A stretch of 64,000 nt of DNA from Siphonodentalium dalli (GCA_032622095.1 CP136062.1:199213887-199277886), one strand, 5' to 3'; positions 21,511 through 32,724 are shown, counted from the first letter of the stretch. Notes: generated from the letters alone by a model not told the origin. Program-made: numbers and translations.

Positions 21511-22674
21511 TACAGTTTTGTCGCCTCAGAATTAGACTTAAAATTCCAGTTGTTTTTATTCCAAGCACGTGTAATTTTCTGAAAAGAAACATCTGACATT
21601 TAGTTTGGTTATGATATTATAGACCTGATATCAGTCCTCAGTAACCTAATGTCAGCCTTCGGTCTCAGTGTAATATGATGTTACCTCGGGCTGATATCGG
21701 GCCTAATATCAAAGAAACCAAGTAAAATCTTCTAGATATTGCTCTCACTGTTCCCAATAAATTTAAATTAGACACAGAACATAATAAAAGCATGTACAAT
21801 ACATACCCTTTCTGGAAAAACCCAAACTGGACATCGTATGCACAATGTTTAGCCCACACACCGGTATGTAGAATTGGTCCCCGAGCTATAAACACGTCGT
21901 GACCATATCTAATACGAGTATGCAAAAATGATATTGTGTACTCACAAAATTATTAGCTACTCAGGGTTAGAGCCGATAGCACTTCCTCATTCTATACACA
22001 ATCGATACTATCCATTATATTGTATATCACACAAGCAGGGTGACCCGGCGTTATAACGGTTAAAGTGACGTGGAACCATGGGCTATGGACATTTCGTGGG
22101 AATATAGAAAATAGTCAAGTGTTATTCTCATAAATTATATATCAAAATTGGCATCACAAATCGTCATTCTTGTACATTGATTATAAGTAGTGGCTCACCT
22201 TGCCAGAGTGATTGCCATATTTATCGCAATTAGTTCGTCCCGCGAGGAAAGAAGTATTTATTTACAACTTTATTGCATACTTCAGACGTTATCTTTTTTA
22301 AATTGTATAATCGATGTGGTTGGAATTCTTGGCAATATATAGTAGATTGGCATGCATATTCTTCCAGATCGGATATTGCCTCACTACTCACTGATCAAGT
22401 TGTGCTGATTCACTAAATTGACGCACAGATTGCCATTAACAAGTAACCAACCATTCTGTATGGGTAAACTTTCTATTGGCAATTTTTCATTTTCAACAAC
22501 ACCAAGACTAGTCGAATCATGTAATTGCCTAATATAAATTTAGAGGAAATTTTGTGACGAACACGGTTTTATCAATGCTCGTGCTCCTATCGTTCCACAT
22601 CACCAATTCACTCAGGGTAGGGAACTTATTAAAATTGCGGAAAGTGGGTATTGGCCGTTTTCTTCACCTATATA
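21511..22674. other. no gene recognised; fragment of a repeat head at 22.04 kb
   Basis: GGTGACCCGGCGTTATAACG with AAAGTGACGTGGAACC at 22,039-22,080 resembles the head of the repeat at 4,344. The remainder is unassigned AT-rich sequence. Confidence 0.35.
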
Positions 22675-22893
22675 ACCACAGTAATGCCCTGAATAATCGA
22701 CTCCTTAACCACAGCAGAATTATGGGTAATTTTTCAGGATTTAGTCGGAAATATGGCTTGTTGCCATTCATTGAAAGCTCTCAGTGAGAGCTTTCCGATG
22801 AATGTCAACAAGCCATATTTCTGACTAAATCCTGAAAAATTACCCATAATTCTGCTGTGGTTAAGAAGTCGATTATTTAGGGCATTACTGTAA
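22675..22893. repeat. foldback element, arms about 105 bp
   Basis: Long hairpin: GTAATGCCCTGAATAATCGA through GGTAATTTTTCAGGATTTAG to GAAAGCTCTCA is matched in reverse complement to the right. Only a few mismatches are visible and the loop is short. No flanking duplication could be defined. Confidence 0.88.
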
Positions 22894-23224
22894 CTCAACA
22901 AAAATGATGAAAACTGAGCTATGTAATATGTATCAGTTTTTGCTAGCTCACTATGATTACCGTGATTCCCACCCCATAACAGTTGAGAAGATATTAATGC
23001 TAAAGTGACTTAATTCGGTTACCCTTTTCGAGGTTGTGAAATTTGAAGGCCAAAATCTCCTCAAAACGAATGGTTCGATATCAGAATTTTGAGGTATCCG
23101 CAATGAGTTATTGGGATAACTCATTAATCCACTATATAGGTTTCTGATATATACCGATCTGTCAAATCATGTATGTGAACATGTATATCTACTTTGGTAA
23201 TCATATATTTTATCCCAATATTCT

Positions 23225-24362
23225 GGTGCCCATCTTTCGCCAATCCATGGCCCCTCCGACGCCGCCTTTAAGTCCACACCATTCGATTCAATGTATAAAT
23301 GATGATTATAAAAGTTTGGTGTAAAATCGGCGACATAATTTTGTTCATGCCGATTCTGTGCCCCGCCCCCCCCCCCCCTACCATTGACTCGAATATTTTT
23401 GGTTTTTAAACCACATCATTATATTCCAGTTTTGTAGAGCTCAGTGACTAAAACATTCTTATCAATACCAGTGCCCCTAACCTCCCTGACCCAAACGGCC
23501 ACTTAATGTGACACCTTAATTAAACCACACGATTAGATTCATTGCATCATGGAGATGAAAATTTATCAATTTGGTGGAAATTATAGTTATCAATTTAGGT
23601 GTCCTCTACTGTCCAAGTCCCTGACTCGAGCGGCGCCACTTTTGACATCTTTAAACCGCAGAAACAGACTCCAGATATAACGGAGATGACTAAACACACT
23701 ATTATGAATGTAGTGCCCCTATCTCGGACCCAAATTACACATATTTGGGGTCAAATAAACAAAACGATATTATTCCTCAATCTCATATCAAGGAGAAGAA
23801 AATGTATCAATTTGGTGGGAATCGACACAAAAATATTTTTTTTGTAAATGTTTGTGCTCCTCGTGCACCCCTCCCTGCAGCCCTCCCTGCAGCCCTCCCT
23901 GCACCCCTCCCTGCACCCCTCCCTGCACCCTGAATCCAACGGCGCCACTTTTGACATCTTTAAACCACACTATTAGACTCACCATATCATAGAGATGAGT
24001 ATATACATTGTATATACATGTGCAAGTCTGGTGGTAATCGCGACAAAAAACTGTTGCCCCTCCCCATTTTATGCCCCGGAAACCATCAGCGTCACTCTTG
24101 ATATCTTTAAACAACTCAATAGACTCATCATATGATGGAGATGACTATGTATAAATGGAAATTGGAGATAAAAACGTCGCCCCTCCCCTTTTATTGCCCC
24201 GTACACCAACAGCGTGAATTTAGAAAAAAAATCCGCACCATTATCTTCCTCGTAAAAATATATCCCTTTTAGACCCCATTTGATCCATCTAGGTGGTCCT
24301 CCGTGAATTTCTATTAAACACAGACAGACAGACAGGACATTCGCAAATATAGATATAGATAA
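23225..24362 (+). repeat. second array of the GGAGATGACTA / GTGCCCCTCCCC repeat
   Basis: About seven degenerate blocks of the family seen at 4.4-5.1 kb, with ATCATGGAGATGA, TTTGGTGGAAAT and ACGGCGCCACTTTTGACATC. A small CCCTCCCTGCA tandem repeat (23,870-23,932) sits inside. The array ends with ATTTCTATTAAACACAGACA and GACATTCGCAAATATAG, like the first array. Confidence 0.65.
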
Positions 24363-24605
24363 GATGTTTGAAGGGAATACAAAATGACGGAAATAAAATG
24401 TCACAATTGTGAAAGTCACCCGGTTCATTCCATAGAAAACATTATGTTTGTTCTGAACTCCGCAATATATATCAACGGGAGGTAGTAATATAACGTGACA
24501 ATTATATTTTATCACAATGTTGGATTATAATACACAGTCTGGTCGTAAGATATCACTCTTTACAACAAATACAGCATTTTGTACGGATTTGAATGATAAA
24601 GTCGA

Positions 24606-24858
24606 TTAAAATTGACGAAAAATCCCGCCACAGTATCTGGGCGTAATATCAGCTATAGAAGGCAACCATATGTCGACGTAAACCAGTATCATGCCTACCG
24701 ATTGCACTGGCTGGTTTACTTCGAAGGAAACTTTGACAACTATATAAGTTGATGTATGGTATGGGTCCATACACGCACATCCGCGTCGACTTCCTTTTAG
24801 TTTCCTGTATCCTGGTTGCCATACTCTCATCGATCGTATAACTGTATATAGGAAATTA
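24606..24858 (-). CDS. Ig-like exon candidate (E, F and G strands), open
   Basis: A minus-strand exon starting after the acceptor TGTGTACTTTGCAG (AG at 24,860-24,859) and open to a stop at 24,606. It reads SNFLYTVIRSMRVWQPGYRK, then RRGCACMDPYHTSTYIVVKVSF: an E strand, a cysteine in the F-strand position and an alternating hydrophobic G strand, as at the end of an immunoglobulin domain, then a linker with NQPVQS. No good donor is seen before the stop. It is one of the least damaged members of the minus-strand Ig-like series. The upstream half-domain was not found. Confidence 0.4.
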
Positions 24859-25284
24859 CTGCAAAGTACACATGTCTGTGATTTAAAAGCGTATTTGTGT
24901 ATATATTCCAGTGACACGCACATTTTATTATACAGTATATTGTATTCAGGCTTATAGACGTCTTAATGGCGTCTGTTGAAGATAATGATATATCATTATC
25001 CTATAACGTGGTTTAGACAGGCAATCGTCGTTGAGTTATGCTACGTGAACTTCCTTGCTTTAGCAGGTGAACTTCCCTACATATGGTACATCAGTATCGA
25101 CGGCAGGTCGTATATATAAGCTATATATCTGAGGTTTTCGATCAGTCGGAGCAAATTTCGAACAAAGGGTTTTTTTTTTGCGTCGACTTCCCGTTGAAAT
25201 CATATCAGGTTAGGGATAGTGGATGGACAACTCAAAACAGGAACGTTCTTGGAGTCTCATTGTTGTATTCAGTGAATGCAAATT

Positions 25285-25662
25285 TCACTTCAACCGCTCT
25301 GACCGACACTGGAAGCGTGTAGAGCGTGTCATATGAGAATAGAAGGAATGTTTCCATTTCGGTCTTCTCCTGAATAAGTTCACACAATACTCGTCTCCCT
25401 CCATCGTGTACTCGATAATGAGGAGAAACTTCTTCTCTGTTATCGGTACTGCATTATTCAAATGTGCAACACATTTGACAATGTGTCTTTGACAATGTGT
25501 CATCACAAGAAGACTATATATAGTGTTGCCTAGACCTCTCTCTGGATGTGATGTAACTTCTCTTGACAGCTGAACGTCCATTGCCATCATGGAGCGGTCA
25601 CCGAGAACGTGCGTCAAAATTTCACAGTCACTACCAACGCGAGCAAGGAGATTTTCCCCATT
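25285..25662 (-). CDS. Ig-like domain exon candidate, open
   Basis: The minus strand, after a possible acceptor GAAGTTTTCAAG, is open for 125 codons and contains a near-complete immunoglobulin-like pattern: LARVGSDCEILTHVLGD (B strand with Cys), MAMDVQLS, YSLLVMTHC (E strand), RHIVKCVAHLNNAVP (F strand with Cys) and KKFLLIIE (G strand). Ig domains act in extracellular recognition or adhesion. The charged, basic end after the domain (FRRRPKWKHS) may be read-through past a donor such as the GTATTG within GACGAGTATTG. Decayed relatives lie at 15.4-15.8, 17.2, 21.4 and 11.6 kb. Confidence 0.45.
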   Translation of the reverse strand, partial: NGENLLARVGSDCEILTHVLGDRSMMAMDVQLSREVTSHPERGLGNTIYSLLVMTHCQRHIVKCVAHLNNAVPITEKKFLLIIEYTMEGDEYCVNLFRRRPKWKHSFYSHMTRSTRFQCRSERLK

Positions 25663-25855
25663 CTTGAAAACTTCATCCTAAATGGATGCTTTCCAGATCT
25701 AAATTCTTGGAAACCTTTTGTTGAAAACGTTGTAAAATTTAAATTAAGTATGTCGAACAGTGAAGTGACTCAGTGTCATTTTTGATCACAACTTATTATC
25801 TTCGGAAAACTTTTTCATGACTTATTATCTGGCTGGAACATTTGGAAGATGACCC

Positions 25856-25894
25856 GTTGGGTAAAGGGTTAATGTTTGTTGGGTAAAGGGTTAA
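25856..25894. repeat. two tandem remnants of the family-i right end
   Basis: GTTGGGTAAAGGGTTAATG occurs twice in a row. It is the terminal repeat plus TTAA of the family-i palindromic element, without any body, possibly left after excision or rearrangement. Confidence 0.7.
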
Positions 25895-26462
25895 TGTAAT
25901 ATATTCAATATCTCATCAGAACGAGGCAATACAGATATACTGAGACCGAAGGAAAACAATTAAAAGCTAAATTTCCTGAACACAAACTCACCTGTAGTTA
26001 CCACCAATGCCATATATCCAATGCCATATATGTATTCTCACTGAGTGATAAAAAAAATAAACCGCAATGAACGTGTGTCAATTAGCGATCACTCGATCAG
26101 CCTATTTATAAGCCATCTCAGTCAGCTAGTATTCACATTCATATTACTCTAGTCTATATAACGCTAGCATGCAACGTTTGTTTGAAATGCAGGTAATTGT
26201 CTCACATTTATATTTTAAATGAATGTAAGAGTGACAACACGCTCGCATTGTGTGAGGAAGAATGATTGCAGAGTAAAAGAGAAACATTTTATCAGAAATG
26301 TATTAATTTTCTCGTATATATCTCACGAGAAAGCAAGCGAAAGCAGGGTTTACATACAACGGTTAAATCTGGACGTTATGGGCGCATATAAAGAACAATA
26401 ACGGAGTTTTTTCTGCACGGTTTATCTTGAATCATGCGATATATGTGTAATTAAACTGTTAA

Positions 26463-27329
26463 CCCTTTACCCAACAAACCGGCCAAAACCGGCCAAATAA
26501 AGTTTCAACAGCCTAAAATATCTTCGGTCTGTCTCAATAGAACCATACAAATATGGATATCATTGGAACCGGCTCATTGACCACATTGTGATGGTTATAG
26601 TTATGCCCTGTGCCAATGCATTCTCTTATATATGCGAGTCGACCATAGGTCGCCTCGCATATATAAGAGAATGCATTGGCCTAAAAACAATTTTTTTTTT
26701 ACCATTTTTTCTTACATTCTTTAACAATTTTATAATTTTTAATGTGTTAAAGGTACGGTTGGCCTTGGCGGTGGGTATCATGTGAAAATATTTCCACCCG
26801 TCAAAAACCGCCACAAACAGAAAGATCAACAAAATGTAGACAGACTTTGTCCGTATACAAATAAGAAATATCGCATAAACAGTATGTTATTGTCATATCT
26901 TTGACCATTGTTATGTAAACAAAAGCATAAAAAGTTACTTTTCTGGTGTTTGTTTATATTATGATGGTGAACATAAAGAGCGTTCTTGTTAGTGAATTCC
27001 TGATATGGAACGAATAAAGAGCGTTTATGCCATTTGTGTGTGATTAGCCAGCAGCATTGTGCTGTCTTCTGTAACACAATCAGGCTCTTGCTTAGGTAAA
27101 ATATAGTAAATCTTTATGATAACATGCTGTTTACGCGATGGTCATGGTATATATGAACGAAACTGTATGCGTTTTAATGTTTTTCTGTTTACGGTGATTG
27201 GAACAAATATGAATATTTTCGACAACTAAGGCCTCACGTGCCTTTAAGCCAATGCATTCTCTTATATATGCGAGGCGACCTATGGTCGACTCGCATATAT
27301 AAGAGAATGCATTGGCATTGGGTAAAGGG
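26463..27329 (+). mobile_element. TTAA palindromic element, family i, interrupted
   Basis: Bounded by TTAA at 26,459-26,462 and 27,330-27,333, with ends CCCTTTACCCAACA and its complement (the right end lacks part of the inner repeat). Palindromes lie at 26,612-26,680 and 27,248-27,316. The spacer is broken at its TTAA by the 493-bp element described separately, which makes this the older insertion. Confidence 0.85.
26751..27243 (-). mobile_element. 493-bp TTAA element, nested copy
   Basis: Inverted ends AGGTACGGTTGGCC and AGGCACGTGAGGCC, with TTAA on both sides (26,747-26,750 and 27,244-27,247). Apparently identical in length to the copy at 31,680-32,172, and both carry the same 83-codon frame starting MLQKTAQCCW. 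The frame is a property of the repeat and shows no transposase or other domain. TTAA targeting is the hallmark of piggyBac-class transposases, which would act in trans. Confidence 0.88.
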
Positions 27330-27776
27330 TTAAATGAAATTGAATAGGGATACATTGATTCTTTTACCTTTTCTAGAAGAAATATATGTGCTCAGAGCAG
27401 TATCATCGTTTCTTTTGATATATACACAGCATTAAACCTTTCAACATTCGCTGCTAATGAACATTATGAGAGATATTCATAGAGTAATGTGTAGATTATA
27501 TCATGTGATAAAACACAAATATTTCGCTTGTATCAGCACTATCTTCAATGAATTCTAAACTTTACCAAAATTGGCTACATTCTATGTGGCAGAGACTGTA
27601 TTTACACCTGGAAATAATATTTGCTTATATTCAGCAAGGCCACATGTTCGCGAATAGTATTATGTTTTTACAACCGCATCACCGCGTGTATCCCTTCTCC
27701 CCGATGTTACACATATCTGCTGGACACACAACTGCAAATAACAACATTTAGTGAATGGTCAAGGCTGAAATAACAG

Positions 27777-27824
27777 CTGTAAACGCTGATCATCTGATAT
27801 TGTGCACGTACGTGGGTGGCATTG
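27777..27824 (+). CDS. possible small exon before a membrane exon
   Basis: 48 bases between AATAACAG and the good donor ATTG|GTAAGA, phase 1 to phase 1, reading VNADHLILCTYVGGI. The LILC pattern would suit an Ig F strand. It is kept because its phase fits the next exon at 27,994. Alone it would be unconvincing. Confidence 0.25.
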
Positions 27825-27993
27825 GTAAGATATTTTCAGACAACACGATACTGAAAACTAATATTGTACTTTGCGTGGAGCATATTCCCTTTGCAGTACC
27901 GGCTTAGTAGCAGCAGCACGAAAATTAGTCTAATATACAATATTCGTTGCACTGTCTATTTGATTTGGTTATAAGAATGTTAATCTATTGCAG

Positions 27994-28086
27994 AGATGGG
28001 GTTTCTTTGCAGTATAATAAGCATTGCAACATACGTGTGTGGTTTATTATCACGAACAGTGTTGAAATTCCGGAAATGCCGCAAAG
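27994..28086 (+). CDS. candidate transmembrane exon of a receptor
   Basis: 93 bases after the acceptor TCTATTGCAG and before the donor CAAAG|GTACAA, phase 1 to phase 1. It encodes MGFLCSIISIATYVCGLL followed by SRTVLKFRKCRK: a hydrophobic span of about 18 residues and a strongly basic stop-transfer stretch, as in single-pass type I receptors. The next candidate exon at 28,569 continues in the same phase. No family can be named; Ig-like fragments nearby make an Ig-type receptor plausible. Confidence 0.38.
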
Positions 28087-28568
28087 GTACAAACTTCAGT
28101 TTTTGCGATGCGTTACGACTGTAAGCAGAAAACTTTTAAAGACGTAAATCATTGGGTTTGACTTGCATTGCAGTGACCGATAAATTCTTCAGATGGATAT
28201 GTTTTAATGAATGTGTATATTTAACGATATTTTACAACAGACTTGTATATTACCAATTTTCTCCCATTTAGTTATACAATATGTTGCTTTCGTCGTGGCA
28301 TGGGTTGGGGTTGCGGCCATTTTCACAGCCATTTTATGACCGCGATTGTATTGTTCTGTCCGTATCAATCTATTCGCTCTAGTACTCTAATTTCACATAT
28401 TCTGGTATAACTGCGTAATTCATATGACTAGATTAGACAAAGTAGAAAATAAAACTTTGACTAGGTCGGTGAGAACCAGATTAGGGGTTAGGGTTATGTT
28501 TATAACAGTTTTGACAACTGAATTATATAGTTTTTTACGTAGTCACTAATTCTGTGTTGTCTGTGCAG

Positions 28569-28634
28569 TTTTAAAAACAAAGAACTCGCATCTATGTTTT
28601 GAGAAGCCCGAGAAATCCGACATCGAATACGAAG
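28569..28634 (+). CDS. candidate cytoplasmic-tail exon
   Basis: 66 bases behind a strong acceptor (TGTGTTGTCTGTGCAG) and before GAAG|GTTTGC, phase 1 to phase 1. It reads LKTKNSHLCFEKPEKSDIEY, polar and charged as expected after a membrane anchor, and joins in frame to the exon at 27,994. Confidence 0.35.
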
Positions 28635-29606
28635 GTTTGCTTTAAAAATCGTCATCGTTTTTGGCTCAGTTTGTTATTTCATGTCCATGTCTGCGAAATT
28701 CATTCCAATTTCCACATTGAATGGGTGTCTCTGGTTGTGAATTTTGTATTAAACAATATCGGCTGCCAATTTTTATAAATATTTTTAGGCTGAAACATTG
28801 TCACATCATCCAAATAACTCCTTTTCCAATTATCAAAAAGAAATATAAACATGTGTCTGCATTGAGCTTGGTATACTTTCCGTTAAATATCCTTAAAAAC
28901 TTCAAATTGGAGGAAATGTTCTCTTGGGCATACATGTACTTACGTTGGGTGAGCTAGAATCAACTAGATTTGTGAGAAGTCAGCCTAGATGCAACAATGT
29001 GTAATATGGTGACAGTCGCCATTTTTATTGGTTTTCCCGAACTTTTCCTATTCTAGAAATAGACACTAGCACGGTATATATATAGGGAACATAACGCAAC
29101 CTCGCAGTTTGCCACATTACGCGTTCCTAAACTCGTGACCTGGAACCCATTCATATTTAGATCAAGTCATTTATAACTTATACGCTGTATCCGGATAACT
29201 GTTTTATTTATATCCATGTAATCAGTCGAGGAGTATTCACTACTAAAACGGAAACAACCCATATCAATTATTCAAGTAGAAAATAAGAAAACATTGTGAG
29301 GCTTGTAGATTACACAGAGCCAACTAACTAAAATTACTTATCTCCTTCCTGGTTCGTCGAGGTCACCCGCTCATCCCGGAATTGATTTCGCGGTTTCGTG
29401 ACCGCTATCCTTATTTTGCGTGATCGATCACAGGGTCCATAGCACCCTCGTATTAAAATACATTATTGGCGTCAGTTGTGTCACTTCAGAATTCCAAATT
29501 AAATTTGCTGTGGTCCGATATGAAGTGATATATATACACATCACGTCTAGACAGTAGTGTCATCAATCAAATTGGCATTGTTCACCATTCGCCATCAACA
29601 TTCCAG
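28635..29606 (+). other. presumed intron between tail exons
   Basis: Lies between the donor at 28,634 and the acceptor ACATTCCAG at 29,606. It is AT-rich and no other feature is recognised. Confidence 0.3.
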
Positions 29607-29707
29607 ATCAACGCATTGAGACGTGGCTAACTCGTCCACTTTGGGTGCCGTGCCCACATGGAACAATGCAACAGCACCCACCTCCTGAAACAGACCAATG
29701 TGTATAG
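29607..29707 (+). CDS. candidate last exon with stop
   Basis: After the acceptor CGCCATCAACATTCCAG the phase-1 frame continues DQRIETWLTRPLWVPCP and ends PPPETDQCV with a TAG at 29,705-29,707. It completes a consistent phase-1 chain from 27,777. An alternative frame over the same bases (LLKQTNVYSTLRLSFKVQ, before a possible donor GTAGTG) looks like an Ig E strand, so the reading is uncertain. Confidence 0.3.
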
Positions 29708-30309
29708 CACTCTCAGGTTGTCCTTTAAAGTGCAGGTAGTGATAATTCATACCACCCGATATCTGTTAATTAACCACGCTTGATGTGGTTAATGTAGTGT
29801 TCGAAAAAATAACACCACAGACGAAGCGGTTGTTAGTTTTGCTCCCGACGTCAATTAGGTATCTGCACAAAAATGGGTCACTGTTCCCTTATTTTTCCTC
29901 CCATTTTTTCATATGCTTTTCAGATTCCCTCTTCTTTCTCTTGTCATCCATACATTTGGTACCAACTTCACTTTGTGATTAAATGTTATATGACTAATTG
30001 GTTTCAGGCCATTTCTCTTTCAGCTTATCCTAATTTGACATATCAAGAAGCCTTCGGGCTGTCAGCCAGCATTTCATTTTGACTTTTTACTGTCATCCCG
30101 GGATGCTAGGTGTGATTTTCGCTAACCCTACACGATTTGGTACCTGGTCAGACAACCACTTACCACTTATTGGTTACCCATAAAAAAAACTTGTGTCGGA
30201 ATTTTCAGACATGATGATGTGTATTCAATATGACAAACACACACATTAGACATAACGAGTACAACACACAGCTACGCGATTGATACACGTTTCAAAGATG
30301 TCTATAGTC
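29708..30309. other. no feature recognised
   Basis: Possible 3' untranslated or intergenic DNA after the candidate exon at 29,607. The frames at 29,785-30,082 are phenylalanine- and serine-rich translations of pyrimidine-rich DNA and are not credible. Confidence 0.3.
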
Positions 30310-30313
30310 TTAA

Positions 30314-30705
30314 CCCTTTACCCAACAAACCGGCCAAAAACGGCCAAATAAAGCTGCAACAGCCTAAATTATCTTGGGTCTGTCTCAATAAAACCATACA
30401 AATATGGATATCATTGGAACCGGCTTATTGACCACATGGTGATGGTTACAGTTATGCCCTGTGCCAGTGCATTCTCTTATATGTGCGAGTCGACCATAGG
30501 TCGCCTAGTATATATAAGAGAATGCATTGGCCTAAACAAAATCTTTTTTTAACACTTTTTACCATTTTTTCTTACATTCTTTAACAATTTTATAATTTTT
30601 AATGTGTTAAGCCAATGCATTCTCTTATATATGCGAGGTGACCTATGGTCGACTCGCATATATAAGAGAATGCATTGGCACAGGGCCGTTCTGTTGGGTA
30701 AAGGG
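30314..30705 (+). mobile_element. TTAA palindromic element, family i, complete
   Basis: The complete reference copy: TTAA at 30,310-30,313 and 30,706-30,709, ends CCCTTTACCCAACA and its complement, length 392. From the left it holds a unique part (ACGGCCAAATAAAGCTGCAA and GGATATCATTGGAACCGG), palindrome 1, an AT-rich spacer, palindrome 2 and CAGGGCCGTTCTG. It has no open frame other than palindrome translation. Confidence 0.9.
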
Positions 30706-31224
30706 TTAAAACAAGTCCCAAATATTCTCAACGCGAATGATCCTACCAGCAACAGTTCGTTGTCCACTATAAATGACTACGATTGGTCAATATGAAATGT
30801 GATAATGAATTGTGTGAGATGAAATAGTTTACGATGTGTTCAAGTCTGAGAAATTCCATTTGCACCATTTTCTAACTGCACCTCAAACTTTCAAATTGTT
30901 ATATGAATTTCGAAATTAACACCATCTATGGTTGGAAATTGTCCAACTGATTGCTATTCATTTTTATCTAAACATTTGACCGAAAATTTGGAAAATATTT
31001 TACCTTTTGTTCTAAAAACAAAAATATGACGACAAATATTGTTTGGAAATATAATTCAAAATCAAACAATTTCAACCTATATTTGGTCTGAAATGTCCAA
31101 ATGATGTTGTGTCAGACATGAAACTTCATGCAACTATTGAACATCGTAGCATGGAAGACACACAACCATACCCCACTGTCCCTTGTTGGGATTCGGTACA
31201 GCCAGCAAAAAGACGTAGCATGTT

Positions 31225-31580
31225 CATATATAGAGGATCTTTAAATGAGTCACAATTCTATACGAAATTTATTAACCGAGTGCACTAAACTCGATTCGAG
31301 CCGAGCCTATAGTATTGCGACGAATTTGAGACCCTTTTTATTACATAATCACCTTTTAGCAAGGAAAAACGGTCTCGAAACACCTGGGTGTAAACAAATT
31401 AAGATTGATTTCCTTATCACTTCCATTGAGGAAGTAAAGACATCTTCAAAAAATAATTTCAATGTGTCTTCTCATGTTAACAAAATTTTTCAACCGCCCT
31501 TATCAACACTAAATAACCCGACACAAATTGAATATCATAATTATAATCTAATTAACATAACATTAAAGTTCCGACATTGA
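31225..31580 (+). repeat. dispersed repeat with ATATAGAGGATCT head
   Basis: ATATAGAGGATCT, GAGTC-CA, CGAGT-CA-TAAA and CCGAGCCTATAG recur at 41,040-41,135 with substitutions. The 111-codon frame starting MSHNSIRNLL lies over this repeat; at 41 kb the frame is broken, so a functional protein is unlikely. No known domain is seen. Confidence 0.55.
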
Positions 31581-31679
31581 CATCGACATAATTGCGCTAA
31601 GCTCTTACGTCACTACGCGTGACGATATTACACGTGTGTCTTACCAAAATATATGAGACCGGTTTTAGGGGATAATTAA

Positions 31680-32172
31680 AGGCACGTGAGGCCTTAGTTG
31701 TCGAAAATATTCATATTTGTTCCAATCACCGTAAACAGAAAAACATTAAAACGCATACAGTTTCGTTCATATATACCATGACCATCGCGTAAACAGCATG
31801 TTATCATAAAGATTTACTATATTTTACCTAAGCAAGAGCCTGATTGTGTTACAGAAGACAGCACAATGCTGCTGGCTAATCACACACAAATGGCATAAAC
31901 GCTCTTTATTCGTTCCATATCAGGAATTCACTAACAAGAACGCTCTTTATGTTCACCATCATAATATAAACAAACACCAGAAAAGTAACTTTTTATGCTT
32001 TTGTTTACATAACAATGGTCAAAGATATGACAATAACATACTGTTTATGCGATATTTCTTATTTGTATACGGACAAAGTCTGTCTACATTTTGTTGATCT
32101 TTCTGTTTGTGGCGGTTTTTGACGGGTGGAAATATTTTCACATGATACCCACCGCCAAGGCCAACCGTACCT
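31680..32172 (+). mobile_element. 493-bp TTAA element, free copy
   Basis: Same element as at 26,751-27,243 in the opposite orientation, flanked by TTAA at 31,676-31,679 and 32,173-32,176. Identical length and identical internal frame indicate recent movement of one or both copies. Confidence 0.88.
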
Positions 32173-32189
32173 TTAAGTGATAATGATAT

Positions 32190-32458
32190 TTGTATCCAGT
32201 ACACGAGGAAATAAATGGAGACACGCAGAAATTACTAAATGTGAGATGCCATGGCGAAGCACGGAATACACTTATTTTCACCGGTTTGTCAAACGATGCC
32301 AGCTGCATTTGAGTCCTAAAACTATGGAAGAAACGACACCAGTCCTGGCAAGTGATGGAGAAAATGTGACAAATTGTCTAACAAAATGCCATGAGATTAG
32401 ATTATTTTCTTCAATAGGATTGCATAATGGCCATATATCATCGAAGTCAACATATTAA
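32190..32458 (+). CDS. unassigned open frame, possibly an Ig-like fragment
   Basis: A plus frame of about 90 codons directly right of the TTAA element. It contains TKCEMPWRSTEYTYFHRFVK and, later, LASDGENVTNCLTKCHEIRL, where GENVTxC resembles the B strand of an immunoglobulin domain. Four cysteines are present. An acceptor (TTGTATCCAG) lies near the start but in another phase. It may be chance. Confidence 0.22.
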
Positions 32459-32724
32459 TTGCCTTTGAAACAGATCGCAGGGAAGTGGTTTTTGTGAATT
32501 TGTGGATTATTTGCGCAACAGAACGCCAAGTCATTTGATTCAGAAATGATCAATTCGTTACAGCAAGAATCAATTCCTTCAACTGCCAGCCATGTCTGCG
32601 AACTGAATGAATGTCTGGTGCTATATGTAATATCGCGATATATATCCAGTGTTAAAAGTTTGTTTCTGTATATATAGCCGTCAAAAATAAAAAATAGAAA
32701 ATGATCTGATGAAGTAATATTTTT

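Noticed and set aside
26826-27077. 83-codon frame found identically at 26.8-27.1 and 31.85-32.1 kb
   Set aside because: Both lie inside copies of one 493-bp mobile element; identity reflects recent transposition, and the frame has no domain.
31245-31580. 111-codon plus frame as a gene
   Set aside because: It overlaps a dispersed repeat whose second copy at 41.04 kb does not keep the frame.
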